NCBI RefSeq assembly: GCF_002127325.2
Contig: NC_035444.2
Span: 33,992,904 to 34,056,903 of the forward strand
Source: Helianthus annuus
Lineage: Eukaryota; Streptophyta; Magnoliopsida; Asterales; Asteraceae
Length of the DNA: 64,000 bases
Direction: 5' to 3'
This document shows, in pieces, positions 54,424 to 63,987 of the stretch. The notes under the pieces are model-generated. The model saw nothing but the letters and a program-made list of their open reading frames with translations, made no database searches and was not told where the DNA came from. How positions within the stretch are numbered: position 1 is the first letter of the stretch; the number at the start of each line of letters is the position of its first letter. The translations under genes were made by a program, and so were the position numbers.

Positions 54424-54812
54424 GGGGATGGATCATGAAAAAACTAGTTTAAATAAGAAAACCAAAAAACTAACTAAAAAAAGCCTAAAAAGCATACCAA
54501 TTTTTTTTACAAATTTTTATAAAAAATCGCTAGTTTTTATGCATGGAAAAAAATTTCAAAAAAGAAAAAAATAAATTTTTTTTGTTGTATTACACATATG
54601 CACTATTACGGATATAGTGCACATGTGTATTACACATATAATGCACATGTACAGTACAACAATTTTTTTTTGAAAATTTTTTCCTTGCATAAAAACTACC
54701 GATTTTTTTTTATAAAAAATGTAAAAAAAAAATGGTATGTTTTTTTTAGCTTTTTTTAGGTTGTTTTAGTTAGTTTTCTCATTTAGATGTAGTTTTCTTA
54801 TGATCCACTCCC
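54424..54812. mobile_element. TA-flanked foldback element E
   Basis: GGGGATGGATCATGAAAAAAC on the left pairs with the complement of GATCCACTCCC on the right, with arms through AACTAACTAAAAAAAGCC. A central cluster of ACACATGTGC-type palindromes spans 54590-54660. Non-coding. Confidence 0.6.
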
Positions 54813-54820
54813 TATATATA

Positions 54821-55092
54821 TAGAGAGAGGGAAAGTATAATATACAAAAGCCCTTATCATACTTCACGTACGCGACAAGCCTGTCCGTCAGATATATGTG
54901 ATTATCATGCATGGAACACATTATCACGCATGGAACTGAATAATCACGCATGGAACTCATGTGTTCAGATTATTACGCATGGAATAAGCTGCTGAAAATA
55001 ATCACGCATACAATTAATCACACTTTTAATCCACGGCCAAGATTGTCGCGTACGTGAAGTATGATAAGGGCTTTTGTATGTTAACCGCTCTC
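54821..55092. mobile_element. TA-flanked foldback element F
   Basis: Arms read CAAAAGCCCTTATCATACTT and CACGTACGCGACA, mirrored on the right. The phrase TAATCACGCATGGAAC recurs about four times inside (54895-55010). Borders are CTATATATA tracts. Confidence 0.65.
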
Positions 55093-55099
55093 TATATAG

Positions 55100-55321
55100 A
55101 AAAAGTATATCGTACATTACGGCTTAACGTACTTCACGTACAACAACGTGCGTGATTTTTTCTATAACATGCGTGATTAGTGTTTTCAATATGCGTGATT
55201 ATTGTGTTTAAACATGCGTGATTTTGGATTTTTGAGTTATAATATGCGTGATTTTATAATGAACGTGCGTAATTACCTGTCGTACGTGATGTACGTTAAG
55301 TCGTAATGTACGTTAACCTTC

Positions 55322-55322
<1 letters not shown>
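55100..55322. mobile_element. TA-flanked foldback element G
   Basis: Left arm CGTACATTACGGCTTAACGT, mirrored as ACGTTAAGTCGTAATGTACG on the right. ATGCGTGATT units recur inside. The terminal motif is shared in part with elements F and K, so these three look related. (CT)n-(TA)n borders the right end. Confidence 0.65.
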
Positions 55323-55370
<48 letters not shown>

Positions 55371-55373
<3 letters not shown>

Positions 55374-56670
55374 GGGATCCTTCGGAAAGTGTGTTTTTCC
55401 TAGAAAGTCTAGGAAGCGATCGGGGCCATCCAATGGGTATGTTTAATGGTTAAGATGAAGTCAATGGAAATCTTGTAATTTTTTTAGTTTATTTAATTCA
55501 ATGTTTTAAAAGACTAGGGGCAATTTTGTCAATATATCGTGTTTTAAATCAATTAGATAACAGTCAGTCAAACCCAGTCCCTAATTTCACGCGATTTTCC
55601 CTCTCTCTCTCCAAACCCATCTTCGAAACCCCAATCCCTACCAAAAATAACTACAATCATGGAAGAAGATAACTTTAGAAAGGATGGAGAGCACCAGATC
55701 AGATTAAAACACTTCTCCATCTCCACCATCTCCGAGTTCATCATCACTATTCAAATATTGTTCTTATCATCTCCATTTTCTTGACGATGTGTTTTAACAA
55801 CAAGCAAATTAATACAGTTGTGTTTTAGCAGCAAGCAGATTCATACAGTTGTGTTTTAGCATTCAGATTCATACAGTTGTGTTTTAACAGCAAGGAGATT
55901 CATACAGTTGTGTTTTAGCATTCAGATTCATACAGTTGTGTTTTAACAGCAAGCAGATTCATAGAGTTGTGTTTTAACAGCAAGCAGATTCATACAGTTG
56001 TGTTTTAGCATTCAGATTCATACAGTTGTGTTTTAACAGCAAGCAGATTCATTGCAGTTGTGTTTTAGCATTCAGATTCATACAATTGTGTTTTAACAAC
56101 AAGCAGATTCATACAGTTGTGTTTTAGCATTCAGATTCATACAGTTGTGTTTTAACAGCAAGCAGATTCATATAGTTGTGTTTTAACAGCAAGCAGATTC
56201 ATACAGTTGTGTTTTAGCATTCAGATTCATACAGTTGTGTTTTAACAGCAAGCAGATTCATACAGTCGTGTTTTAGCATTTAGATTCATACAGTTGTGTT
56301 TTAACAGCAAGCAGATTCATACCCTGTGTTTTACCATCTTTATATTGTGGGATCTTTAAAAAAATTGACTTTAGCCCTGTAAACTGTTAAAACACAGCAC
56401 CAAGAACATGCTGATAATTTCCAGTAATCTTCTGAACAATGGAATATGCGATTGGTTTAGATTTCGAAAACAAATTATTCAGAAAATCATGGAGAAAAAC
56501 AGTTACAAAATATGGACATGGATAGTTAGTTAATGAAGATAAATTCCAAAAATAAAAATAGAATGTGAAAGTACACAATTGCCCTTCTAGTTAAAAATCT
56601 TCAATGCCACAGGTCGCATTCTGATTACTTCCTAGACTTTCTAGGAAAAACCCACTTTCTACCCAACTCC

Positions 56671-56673
<3 letters not shown>
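55371..56673. mobile_element. TA-flanked foldback element H
   Basis: The left end runs GTAGGGATCC then TTTTTCCTAGAAAGTCTAGG; the right end mirrors it as CCTAGACTTTCTAGGAAAAA...CCTAC. A minisatellite occupies 55795-56320. A stretch near 55600-55700 reads like a captured gene leader (ATGGAAGAAGATAACTT) but does not stay open. (TA)n lies on both sides. Confidence 0.65.
55795..56322 (+). repeat. Minisatellite with alternating 31- and 28-bp units
   Basis: Units share CAGATTCATACAGTTGTGTT and end either TTAACAGCAAG or TTAGCATT. The two forms alternate in runs over about 530 bp, roughly 17-18 units. It lies inside foldback element H. Confidence 0.8.
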
Positions 56674-56737
<64 letters not shown>

Positions 56738-56740
<3 letters not shown>

Positions 56741-57246
56741 GAGGGTTCAAATGAGAAGAAATTCTTTGTAAGAAGAAAAAAGAAGAAATTTCAACCAATA
56801 GAAATGCTTCATTAGACTTCATTTAATATTTGTACTAAATGTAACTATAAGGGTATATTAGTAAACTTACATACATCATTAATTGGTAGTTTCATCTTTA
56901 ATAACTAACTATATAAATTTGTAACTTATTTTTAAAATATATATTTTTCACAAAAAATAAAAATAAAAATTCATTTATAGTGTAGGATAAATACGAGGCG
57001 TGTAGGATAAATTACGAGTTGTGTAGGATAAATTTCAATATGTGTAGGATAAATTTCGAAATGTGTAGGATAAGTTTTGATGTGTGTAGGCAAAAATATT
57101 TAGTTTGGAGGATTATAGTCTTAATGACTAATTAATTAGTCAAACATAATAATAAATGATATGAGAAAAAAACTATTTAATGTTTTACAATTATACCCTT
57201 TTATTCTTTTTCTTCTCAATAAAATTTTCTTCTCAAATGAACCTTC

Positions 57247-57250
<4 letters not shown>
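56738..57250. mobile_element. TA-flanked foldback element I
   Basis: GTGGAGGGTTCAAATGAGAA on the left pairs with the complement of TTCTCAAATGAACCTTCCCC on the right. A GTGTAGGATAAATT unit recurs about five times at 56980-57090. Flanking (TA)n tracts are 65 and 45 bp. Non-coding. Confidence 0.65.
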
Positions 57251-57294
<44 letters not shown>

Positions 57295-57296
<2 letters not shown>

Positions 57297-57662
57297 GGGA
57301 CCGCTAAAATGAAAACCACCTCCAGTTGTAAGAACCATGAGAACTACACCGTACAGGGCGAGTTGGACCAATTTTTTTTTCATAAACGTAGATGCGTGTA
57401 TTATAAACACATTTGTAAAAAAAATGTCATGTGTGTAGTTTTGAGCACCACAAGTTTGTGTTTACGGGTACCGTAATACGGTACCCGTAAACACAAACTT
57501 GTGGTGCTCAAAACTACACACACGACATTTTTTAATTTTTTTTACAAATGTGTTTATAATACACGTATCTACGTTTATGAAAAAATTTTTTGGTTCAACT
57601 CACCCCGGATCAAAAAGTTCTCATGGTTCTTACAACTGGAGGTGGTTTTCATTTTAGCGGTC

Positions 57663-57665
<3 letters not shown>
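57295..57665. mobile_element. TA-flanked near-perfect hairpin element J
   Basis: Almost the whole 371 bp is one inverted repeat centred at about 57472 (CGGGTACCGTAATACGGTACC). Arms include CCGCTAAAATGAAAACCACC and CACCACAAGTTTGTGTTTAC with their complements. A few indels separate the arms. It would form one long stem if transcribed. (TA)n lies on both sides. Confidence 0.75.
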
Positions 57666-57717
<52 letters not shown>

Positions 57718-57720
<3 letters not shown>

Positions 57721-59547
57721 GCCGGTTATCATACAAATAGCCTTATCGTACATTACGTACGCTTCATCCACAACCGTTAGATCCTCTCATTTAAACAACG
57801 TGTTTTACTATTAAATTTATCAAATTAAAATTAATAAAAAGAAACCGCCAAGGTTAAAATCGTCAAATGCGAGATCAAAACCCCTGATAATCAGCAAACA
57901 AAACCTCAAAAATCATAACGTAGGATTCTAAAAATCAAAACCGAAATCGAAATTATAACAATTAATCAAAAATCGATCGATTCCTATTCACCAAATCCTT
58001 CTGTGAAAATGAACTTCTGATGAATTTAGAAATTCTGAACCGAAACAAATCGATGTACTGATTATCGAAGAAGATGATGCAGGTTGTGATATCATGTGCG
58101 AATTCATGGACAATGCAAATGCGTTTTCAATGAAAAAAGAATTTTTTGAAATTTCATATAGTGTGCGAATTCATGATAATGCACATGCGATTCCAGTAAA
58201 AAGTTAAGTATTCTTTGAAATTTCATATAGTAATACACATACGATTTCAGTAAAAATGTTAAGTTTACTTTGAAATTTCATATACTGTGCGATTTCAGCT
58301 TGTACACATGCGATATCATAAAAAAGATAATTATATTTAGGTTTCTTACAGTTTGCGAATTTGTTTCCCATTCAAATGCGATTTTGAATAAAAGTAGTGC
58401 AAAAAAAAATTAAATTTGCTTTCTCCTAAAAAATGAAAAAAAAAAAAAACAAATTACGGATTTAAAACCAGCTAACTTGGTTTTGATTATACCACCACTG
58501 TGGCTTATGTCCCACTTTAGAACAAACAAAATACTTAGTTTTGATTATACCACCACTGTGCACTTCACCACCTTTCCGAATAGAAAAACCAGCTAACTTG
58601 GCATATGATTGGTAAAACGCATATGCTTGTTCAATAGAGATAAATTGCATTCCAACCACAGGTGTAGCTCATGCTTGAACCTCCGGAGTGTAAACCCTTT
58701 CATCTAAAGGATTAAAATCAGAAAATCAAAAAACATGCGAATTATCGGACTATTTAAATGCGATATATTAATAACAGCATAATTTCATTTTAAAGAACAC
58801 CAACACATGCGAAAACTACGAAGAAAACATGCGAAATTGATGATTTTGATTAATATGTTTTATCTATGCGATTTATTATACCACAACATGCGAAATACTT
58901 AAGGAAAATAAATATAAAATGCGAATTGAAAGACTCATAATACGCGAATTTGTACATGTTGCTTTCGTGTCAAAAATATACTCAACCTTCAAACTTCAAA
59001 AACAGTTACAACAATGTAAAATCAAAGGTGCGATTAAACACAAAACATGTATACGAACAATTTAGAGATCTGAATTAACATAATTACCATTAAAACAATC
59101 GTTTATAACACTTGAACTTGCAATTGGATTTGGATTTGCAGATGGCGGATTTAAAACATCCTCAATAGAAACTCTCTGATATGCAGATAATTGAGCATGA
59201 TCACCGATAGGTCGATTTTCTTCAACATCAACATTTGCTCGTCCAGTGCTGCTCTGTGGATCCATCGAAAAAAAAAACAATTGAATGAAACCCTAACACA
59301 GACGAACGAAAACTGCAAATTGAGAATTATGAAAATTTTGAAATTGATTCGAATGATAATTACTGGGATATTAGTGTAACGAACTTCTCGCTCGCTGATT
59401 GAATGAAGAGACGAATTTACCCTCAGATGATTGAATTAATTGCCTCATTTAACCTTATATATGAAAAAACCAATCAGGACACGTGTATGGCTATTATGGT
59501 CGCGTATGTAATGTACGATAGGGTAATTTGTACCATACTCTTTACCT
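57718..59547. mobile_element. TA-flanked foldback element K carrying a FAR1-like fragment
   Basis: The left arm reads TAGCCTTATCGTACATTACG. The right arm mirrors it (GTAATGTACGATAGGGTAAT). At 1.8 kb it is the longest element of the cluster. Its interior has ATGCGAATT/ATGCGATTT phrases (58090-58390 and 58730-58940) and a minus-strand FAR1-type pseudogene at 58462-59265. (TA)n flanks both ends. Confidence 0.65.
58462..59265 (-). pseudogene. FAR1/FHY3-like DNA-binding-domain pseudogene
   Basis: The minus strand begins MDPQSSTGRANVDVEEN at 59265 and runs to a possible GTAATT donor near 59080. A second exon near 58700 reads DERVYTPEVQA, a stop codon, then ATPVVGMQFISIEQAYAFYQ and SYAKLAGFSIRKG, ending KTKYFVCSKVGHKP. 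The F-S-EQAY-FY-YA---GFS-RKG and K-YFVCSK pattern is the N-terminal FAR1 DNA-binding domain. The FAR1 family is derived from Mutator-type transposases. The in-frame stop, loss of the downstream domains and a local duplication of GATTATACCACCACTGTG (58484 and 58540) mark it as a dead fragment. Confidence 0.65.
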
Positions 59548-59573
59548 ATATATATATATATATATATATATAT

Positions 59574-59747
59574 GATCCGGATCAAATGAACTGATGAACA
59601 CGACACTAGGGTTCTGATTTATACAAATCTCGTACAAATGATGATGGTATAAATCTCGTTTGTGTGTGTGGAATGTGGGTATTATATAGTTATAGAGTAT
59701 TAGTGTATCAACAAGATTTTTTAAGATTATATAGTTACACTAATAAT
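59574..59747. other. Short unassigned stretch after the last TA tract
   Basis: It begins GATCCGGATCAAATGAACTG directly after (TA)n, which looks like one end of another TA-flanked element. No partner arm was found before 59748. Confidence 0.35.
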
Positions 59748-60610
59748 CTATAAATTGCCATTTTGGTCCATGTGGTTTGGGCAGTTTTGCCATTTTAGTC
59801 CAAATCTCAAACTTTTTAAATCTGGGTCCCTATGATTTCACTTTAATTTCCATTTAGTCCAAAATTCAAAAACTCTCATTTTTTACTGTTCCAACATGCC
59901 TATTTTGTCTTTTTATGCAGGGGTATTTTTGTCCAAGTGCTTTTCATTTAACATTTTCTTAATTAAAAAACTCAAATAAATACCCTTATTAATTCTCGTT
60001 CCCCATTTACTTCATCTTCAACCTCTCAAAATAAAACCCTAACCAGAGATCATCTTCAACCCTGGAAAAAAACCCCTAACCCACAGGAGATCGACACATC
60101 ATCTTCCCCAAAACTAAATATGCCAAATTTGAATCTGGCATATTACGGCCAACAACTCTACAGATACAAAAGTTGAGTGTTATCTTCAAAGGATGAAGAA
60201 ACTGAACTTCCACTCATCTGCAGAATTTGTAGCCAGGTTCAAATTGAAAAGCTAGTTTAAAATTCAAAGGAATTGAAAAACAGAAACAGAATAACATACC
60301 TTGTTGAGAACGAGCATCTAGAAACGTAGGAGACTGCTGCCGAACTTCGGTAGAAACAAGGAGGGGCGGTAGAATTGAGGACGATGAAGAGTTGACCACG
60401 CTTCCGCTGGCTGCTCAAGAAAGCGCCGGAAAGCGGCAGAAAAGCGAGCGAGCATGCAGGAAGATGATGTGCCGATCTCCTGTGAGTTGGGTTTTTTTTT
60501 GGGGGTTGAAGATGATCTCTGGTTAGGGTTTTATTTGGGAGGTTGAAGATGATGCAAATGGGGAACGAGAATTAATAAGGGTATTTATTTGAGTTTTTTA
60601 ATTAAGAAAT

Positions 60611-62420
60611 GAGTAAATTGCCATTTTAGTCCCTGAGTTTTGTCCAAATTTGCCATTTTAGTCCAAATAGTTTTTTTTTGCCTCTGGGTCCCTGACTTTT
60701 CACTTTTGTTGCCATTTTGATCACATACACTAACTCCATCCAAAAACTCCATCTTTAACCAGGGGTATTTTGGGGATTTTCATTTTACATGTTTTCAATT
60801 GCCATTTTGATCCAATTCCAAAAAATCAAAAAAATTCTAAAAAATCAAAAAAATTCCAAAAAATTCTAAAAAATAATAAAAATTCTAAAAAATCATAAAA
60901 TTCTAAAAAGTCCAAAAAATCCGTTTCGGCGCAAACCGTTTCGAACCCGAACCGTTTCAAGCTAAACCGTTTCGAGCTGAACCGTTTCGACCCGTACCGT
61001 TTCGAGCTGAATCGTTTCGACGCGAACCGTTTCGACCCGTACCGTTTCGAGCTGAACCGTTTCGACGCAAACCGTTTCGACCCGTACCGTTTCGAAGCCG
61101 AACCGTTTCAAGCCGAACCGTTTCAACCCGTACCGTTTCGAAGCCGAACCGTTTCAAGCCGTACCGTTTCGAACCGAACCGTTTCAAGTCGTACCATTTC
61201 GAACCCAACCGTGCCTTATCGAACCGAACCGTTTCGAGCTGAACCGTTTCGACGGTTCGGGTCGAAAGGGTTCGGTTCGAAACGGTTCACATCGAAACGG
61301 TACGGTTCGAAACGTTTCGCGTCGATAAGGCACGGTTCGCATCGAAACGGTACGGTTTGAAACGGTTCGCGTCGAAACGGTTCGGGTCGAAACGGTACGG
61401 TTCGAAACGGTTCGGGTCGAAACGGTTCGGGTCGAAAGGGTTCGGTTCGAAACGGTTCGCATCGAAACGGTACAGTTCGAAACGGTTCGCGTCGATAAGG
61501 CACGGTTCGCATCGAAACGGTACGGTTCGAACCGGTTCGCGTCGATAAGGCACGGTTTGCGTCGAAACGGTTCGGGTCGAAACGGTACGGGTCAAAACGG
61601 TTCGCATCGAAACGGTTTAGCTCGAAACGGTTCGGTTTGAAACGGTTCAGCTAGAAACGGTTCGGTTCGAAACGGTTCGGCTCGAAACGGTTCGCGTCGA
61701 AACGGTTCAGCTCGAAACGGTTCAGCTCGAAACAGTAAGGGTTGAAACGGTTCGCGTCGAAACGGTTCGGGTCGAAACGGTACGGGTCGAAACGGTTCGG
61801 GTCGAAACGGTACGGGTCGAAACGGTTCGCGTCGAAACGGTTCAGCTCGAAACGGTTCGGGTCGAAACGGTTCAGCTCGAAACGGTTCGGGTCGAAATGG
61901 TACGGGTCGAAACTGTTCGCGTCGAAACGGTTCAGCTCGAAACGTTCGTGTCGAAACGGTTCAGCTCGAAACAGTTCGGGTCGAAACGGTTCGCTTCAAA
62001 ACGGTTCAGCTCGAAACGGTACGGGTCGAAACAGTACGGGTAGAAACGGTTCAGCTCGAAACGGTTCGGGTCGAAACGGTACGGGTCGAAACAGTTCGCG
62101 TCGAAACGGTTCAGCTCGAAACGGTTCGGGTTCGAAACGGTTCGCGCCGAAACGGATTTTTTGGAATTTTTAGAATTTTTTAGAATTTTTATTATTTTTT
62201 ACAATTTTTTGGAATTGGATCAAAATGGCAATTGAAAACATTTAAAATGAAAATCCCCAAAATACCCCTGGTTAAAGATGGAGTTTTTTGATGGAGTTAG
62301 TGTATGTGATCAAAATGGCAACAAAAGGGAAAAGTTAGGGACTCAGAGGGAAAAAAAAAACTATTTGAACTAAAATGGCAAATTTAGACAAAACTCAGGG
62401 ACTAAAATGACAATTTACTC
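60611..62420. mobile_element. Mutator-like foldback element, inner, with minisatellite core
   Basis: A perfect 9-bp duplication, TTAAGAAAT, flanks it (60602-60610 and 62421-62429). Terminal inverted repeats start GAGTAAATTG(C/T)CATTTTAGTC and run about 230 bp (CCCTGAGTTTTGTC, CCATTTTGATC, GGGGTATTTTGGGGATTTTC). The centre is a large head-to-head 15-bp minisatellite (60920-62160). It is related in sequence to the outer element and to the 2010-3450 element (shared GAGTAAA ends). Confidence 0.85.
60920..62160. repeat. 15-bp minisatellite in head-to-head arrangement
   Basis: About 80 units of 15 bp. From 60920 to about 61247 they read AACCGTTTCGA plus a four-base variable part (GCTG, CCCG, CGCG). 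From about 61250 to 62160 they read the complement, GAAACGGTTCG plus a variable part. The array ends are themselves complementary (CCAAAAAATCCGTTTCGGCG versus its mirror at 62140-62165). Because 15 is a multiple of three, long Arg/Phe/Ser-rich open frames arise on both strands; they are artefacts. Confidence 0.9.
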
Positions 62421-62635
62421 TTAAGAAATTGTTAAAAGAAAAACATTTGGACAAAAATACCCTTGCACAAAAAGACAAAATAGGCATGCTGAACAGTCAA
62501 AAATGAGAGTTTTTGAATTTTTGACTAAAATGACAATAAAAGTTAAACCACAGGGACCCAGATTTAAAAAGTTTGAGATTTGGACTAAAATGCCAAAACT
62601 ACCCAAACCATAAGGACCAAAATGGCAGTTTACTC

Positions 62636-62854
62636 AACTATATATAATTCGCTACTTTTCGTTAATAAAAAAATTCGATACTAAAAGTAGCGATTTTTAT
62701 AAAAAAATATAAAAAAGTTGTGTGTTTTTTAGAATTTTTAAGATTTTTTTAGCTTTTTTGGGTGTTTAGCTTTATGGTTTAGTTTTTAGCATTTAGCTTT
62801 TTTTTTTTTGGAAGGGGGGGTTAGGTTTTTTGAGGGTTTTTTTTGTAAGGTATA
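62636..62854. other. Partial arm related to foldback element A
   Basis: TCGCTACTTTTCGTTAATAA, AAAGTAGCGATTTTTATAAA, and a run through TTTAGCTTTATGGTTTAGTT resemble the complement of the interior of element A (52760-52900). This is a decayed half-copy with no gene. Confidence 0.45.
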
Positions 62855-63030
62855 GTTTTTTGATCAAAATTACTATTCAAGAACATTTTGCAAAATTACT
62901 CTACATGATCATTTGTAAAGTAATTTTGATAATTACCCTACAAGCAAATAATTACGAAAATGCCACCGCATTTTTTTGTCTTTTTTGATGCTGTTCGTAT
63001 GTTTAGTACGTTAAAAGTTATTTGTACGTG
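62855..63030. repeat. Dispersed AT-rich repeat, copy 2
   Basis: Shares the CAAAATTACTCTAC, TAATTTTGATA and GTATGTTTAGTACGTTAA blocks with positions 1-240 in the same orientation and order. Confidence 0.5.
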
Positions 63031-63504
63031 AACTTTACTCTAAAATATAACTTCCGACGTTAGGCCAATTTTTTTCGTTTAAACTTTTACTTGTGCTACG
63101 GTGGGCCTAACAAAATTTATTCTTGAAAATGGACCTTTCTTACATGTTAATGGGCTTAAGTCAGTGAAGGCCTTTCCCCTAAAGATCAAATAAATCCGCC
63201 CCTGGCTCTGAGTTAAACCATATTGCCTTTCGAAAAGATAAGTGCACTTGCACTCATCAATTGTTTCATCTAACGGTCAACTATCTTCCTCTTCTAGCTG
63301 CCTTGTAACCAAAGTAGACACTATTAATTCCTACAGTTTAGATTAATCCAGATGGTTTTGTGGCACTAGATCATGATGGTTTTGTGGCTAGGCATGAAGC
63401 TCATTTTGTGACCAAGGGTTACCATTATCAGTATGGTGTATATTTTCTCAGTGGCTAAACTCACCTGATATATTCGATAATCTCTTTGGTCAAGCTCCGC
63501 CACT
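63031..63504. other. Unassigned intergenic DNA
   Basis: No open frame with a recognisable domain. It leads directly into the hAT remnant at 63505, so part of it may be decayed transposase. Confidence 0.3.
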
Positions 63505-63627
63505 GCTGATGAATATCTCACAAATAGCTTGGTGATTTACATAGAAAAAGAAATTGCTGATAAGTTTGATTCGGAAGACATAATTGATGAATTCAAAAAT
63601 CTTAAAGGTCGTCGGGCTGAGTTGTAA
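63505..63627 (+). pseudogene. hAT transposase C-terminal fragment
   Basis: Forty codons read ADEYLTNSLVIYIEKEIADK, then FDSEDIIDEFKNLKGRRAEL and a TAA stop at 63625-63627. Plant hAT-like transposases of the zf-MYM/DUF4371 group commonly end in a DSLVTYIEKDI...F--MK-RR-QL pattern just after the dimerization region. Upstream sequence is not open, so only the tail survives. It is unrelated to the hAT at 4076-6212, which has a different C-terminus. Confidence 0.5.
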
Positions 63628-63657
63628 TTCTTCGTCCAGGTTCCATTTATCTCATAT

Positions 63658-63660
<3 letters not shown>

Positions 63661-63716
<56 letters not shown>
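63661..63716. repeat. (TA)n microsatellite
   Basis: About 28 TA repeats adjoin foldback element L. Other long TA tracts lie at 53334-53369, 54078-54109, 55339-55370, 56674-56737, 57251-57294, 57666-57717 and 59548-59573, each next to a foldback element. Confidence 0.9.
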
Positions 63717-63723
<7 letters not shown>

Positions 63724-63987
63724 GATCCTAAGAGAAGAGCACCCTATTTGAGAAACTTGAGAAGAAATCTGGACCACATATTTTTCTAAGCTTTTCGTAA
63801 TATACACATATGTATAGATTACGATTGACTATATACATATGTGTATAATTCAATATACATATATGTATATAGCCAATTTTACACTATACATATGTGTATA
63901 TTACGAAAAGCTTAGGAAAAATGTGTGGTCCAGATTTCTTCTCAAGTTTCTCAAATAGCCTACTTCTTCTCACATGATCCTAACCCT
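63717..63987. mobile_element. TA-flanked foldback element L
   Basis: Left GGGTAGGGATCCTAAGAGAAG and right (complement) GGGTTAGGATCATGTGAGAAG pair. Arms run through TTGAGAAACTTGAGAAGAAA and GGACCACA. The centre is rich in ATACACATATGTATA palindromes. Window sequence ends in its right (TA)n tract. Confidence 0.65.

Larger units (their letters stand above)
59748..62635. mobile_element. Mutator-like foldback element, outer (interrupted)
   Basis: Arms beginning TAAATTGCCATTTTGGTCC on the left are mirrored by GGACCAAAATGGCAGTTTAC on the right. They extend about 300 bp (GGGGTATTTTTGTCC, CATGCCTATTTTGTC). The interior has further inverted pieces, such as CATCTTCAACC and its complement around 60048 and 60500. 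No transposase is present. The right arm is cut by the element at 60611-62420. The outermost bases differ between ends and I could not find a clean 9-bp duplication. Confidence 0.65.

Noticed and set aside
55795..56322. CRISPR-like array of regularly spaced repeats
   Set aside because: The units are contiguous with no unique spacers, in a plant nuclear context; it is a minisatellite.
59740..59760. A 9-bp duplication for the outer foldback element at 59748-62635
   Set aside because: The flanks ACTAATAAT and AACTATATA do not match well enough, so I leave the outer ends approximate.
61216..62173. Arg/Phe/Ser-rich frames of 60-143 codons on both strands
   Set aside because: They arise because the minisatellite unit is 15 bp (5 codons). 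They have no start context or domain and exist in several frames at once.
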